From Bacteroidales bacterium UBA5342 (lineage in GTDB: Bacteria; Bacteroidota; Bacteroidia; Bacteroidales; UBA5342), in the NCBI GenBank assembly GCA_002408065.1, contig DHQI01000102.1, forward strand, positions 1-5,783: a stretch of 5,783 nt of DNA, given 5' to 3'. Of this stretch, positions 5,702-5,783 are shown in pieces (the first letter of the stretch is position 1; every line of letters begins with the position of its first letter). A program made the position numbers and the translations under genes. Below the pieces are notes generated by a model. The model saw only the letters and a program-made list of their open reading frames with translations. It had not been told where the DNA came from and made no database searches.

Positions 5702-5783
5702 GTATTTCGGATCAAGCAGAATTTTTGGGGGATCAATTAAAAAAGTGTAAACAACGGATTTCGATGATTTATCGGGACGGAAG

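Larger units (their letters stand above)
5589..5783. other. Intergenic region without a supported gene
   Basis: This 195-base stretch follows the stop. It holds the inverted repeat and direct repeats listed separately and a short ggatcaa direct repeat (5709-5715 and 5730-5736). I see no convincing promoter, no ribosome site followed by a long frame, and no classical hairpin plus T-tract terminator. Confidence 0.7.

Noticed and set aside
5648..5720. Classical intrinsic terminator
   Set aside because: The hairpin is AT-rich and is followed by acacgcaaagg rather than a T-run, and the later ttttt at about 5722 has no adjacent stable stem.
5627..5783. Minus-strand frame open from the right edge, possibly the end of a convergent gene
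   Set aside because: About 50 codons are open, but they run straight through the inverted repeat and acgcaaag repeats and the translation resembles no known family. More sequence to the right would settle it.
5764..5783. ATG near the right edge as the start of a downstream gene
   Set aside because: Only six codons are visible and there is no convincing ribosome binding or promoter sequence before it.

Overview
The window is almost entirely one protein-coding gene read left to right. Its 5' end lies outside the window and it stops at 5588. About 195 bases of apparently non-coding DNA follow. The protein ends in a domain that looks like a type A C-terminal sorting domain of the type IX secretion system (T9SS). 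That system is confined to the Bacteroidota, so the source is most likely a Bacteroidota bacterium. The AT-leaning codon use, the acidic Asp/Ser/Thr-rich protein and the TTTGCGT/ACGCAAA-type intergenic repeat fit this. I cannot name a genus.

Layout: bases 3-3176 hold a very regular array of alternating cadherin-like/bacterial Ig-like modules of the 'tandem-95' / Big_9 type. Type A modules (94 residues) carry the acidic NDYDAED motif. Type B modules (92 residues) carry SPDFSALTL and DAENDT instead. Together they form a 186-residue (558-base) unit that keeps exact register for five full units plus a sixth B module, with no net length change. Bases 3177-3797 hold two diverged modules of the same general kind. 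These are followed by a DxDGD Ig/PKD-like module (3798-4100), a cadherin-like module (4101-4394), three fibronectin-III-like modules (4395-5336) and the sorting domain (5337-5585).

The visible fragment is 1861 residues, and the complete protein must be longer, because the signal peptide and at least part of one more repeat lie upstream. The likely picture is a giant stalk-like surface adhesin: exported across the inner membrane, carried over the outer membrane by the T9SS, and attached by its C-terminal end with the repeat array projecting outward. Binding partner and physiological role cannot be read from the sequence.

The points most worth a second look are the indel-free 558-base period, a higher-order 1674-base period with blocks of identical DNA, the alternation of acidic and non-acidic modules, a dense and repeat-phased set of matches to the Bacteroides O-glycosylation motif, and an imperfect inverted repeat downstream of the gene. 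No mobile element, CRISPR array, RNA gene or second protein gene can be supported.
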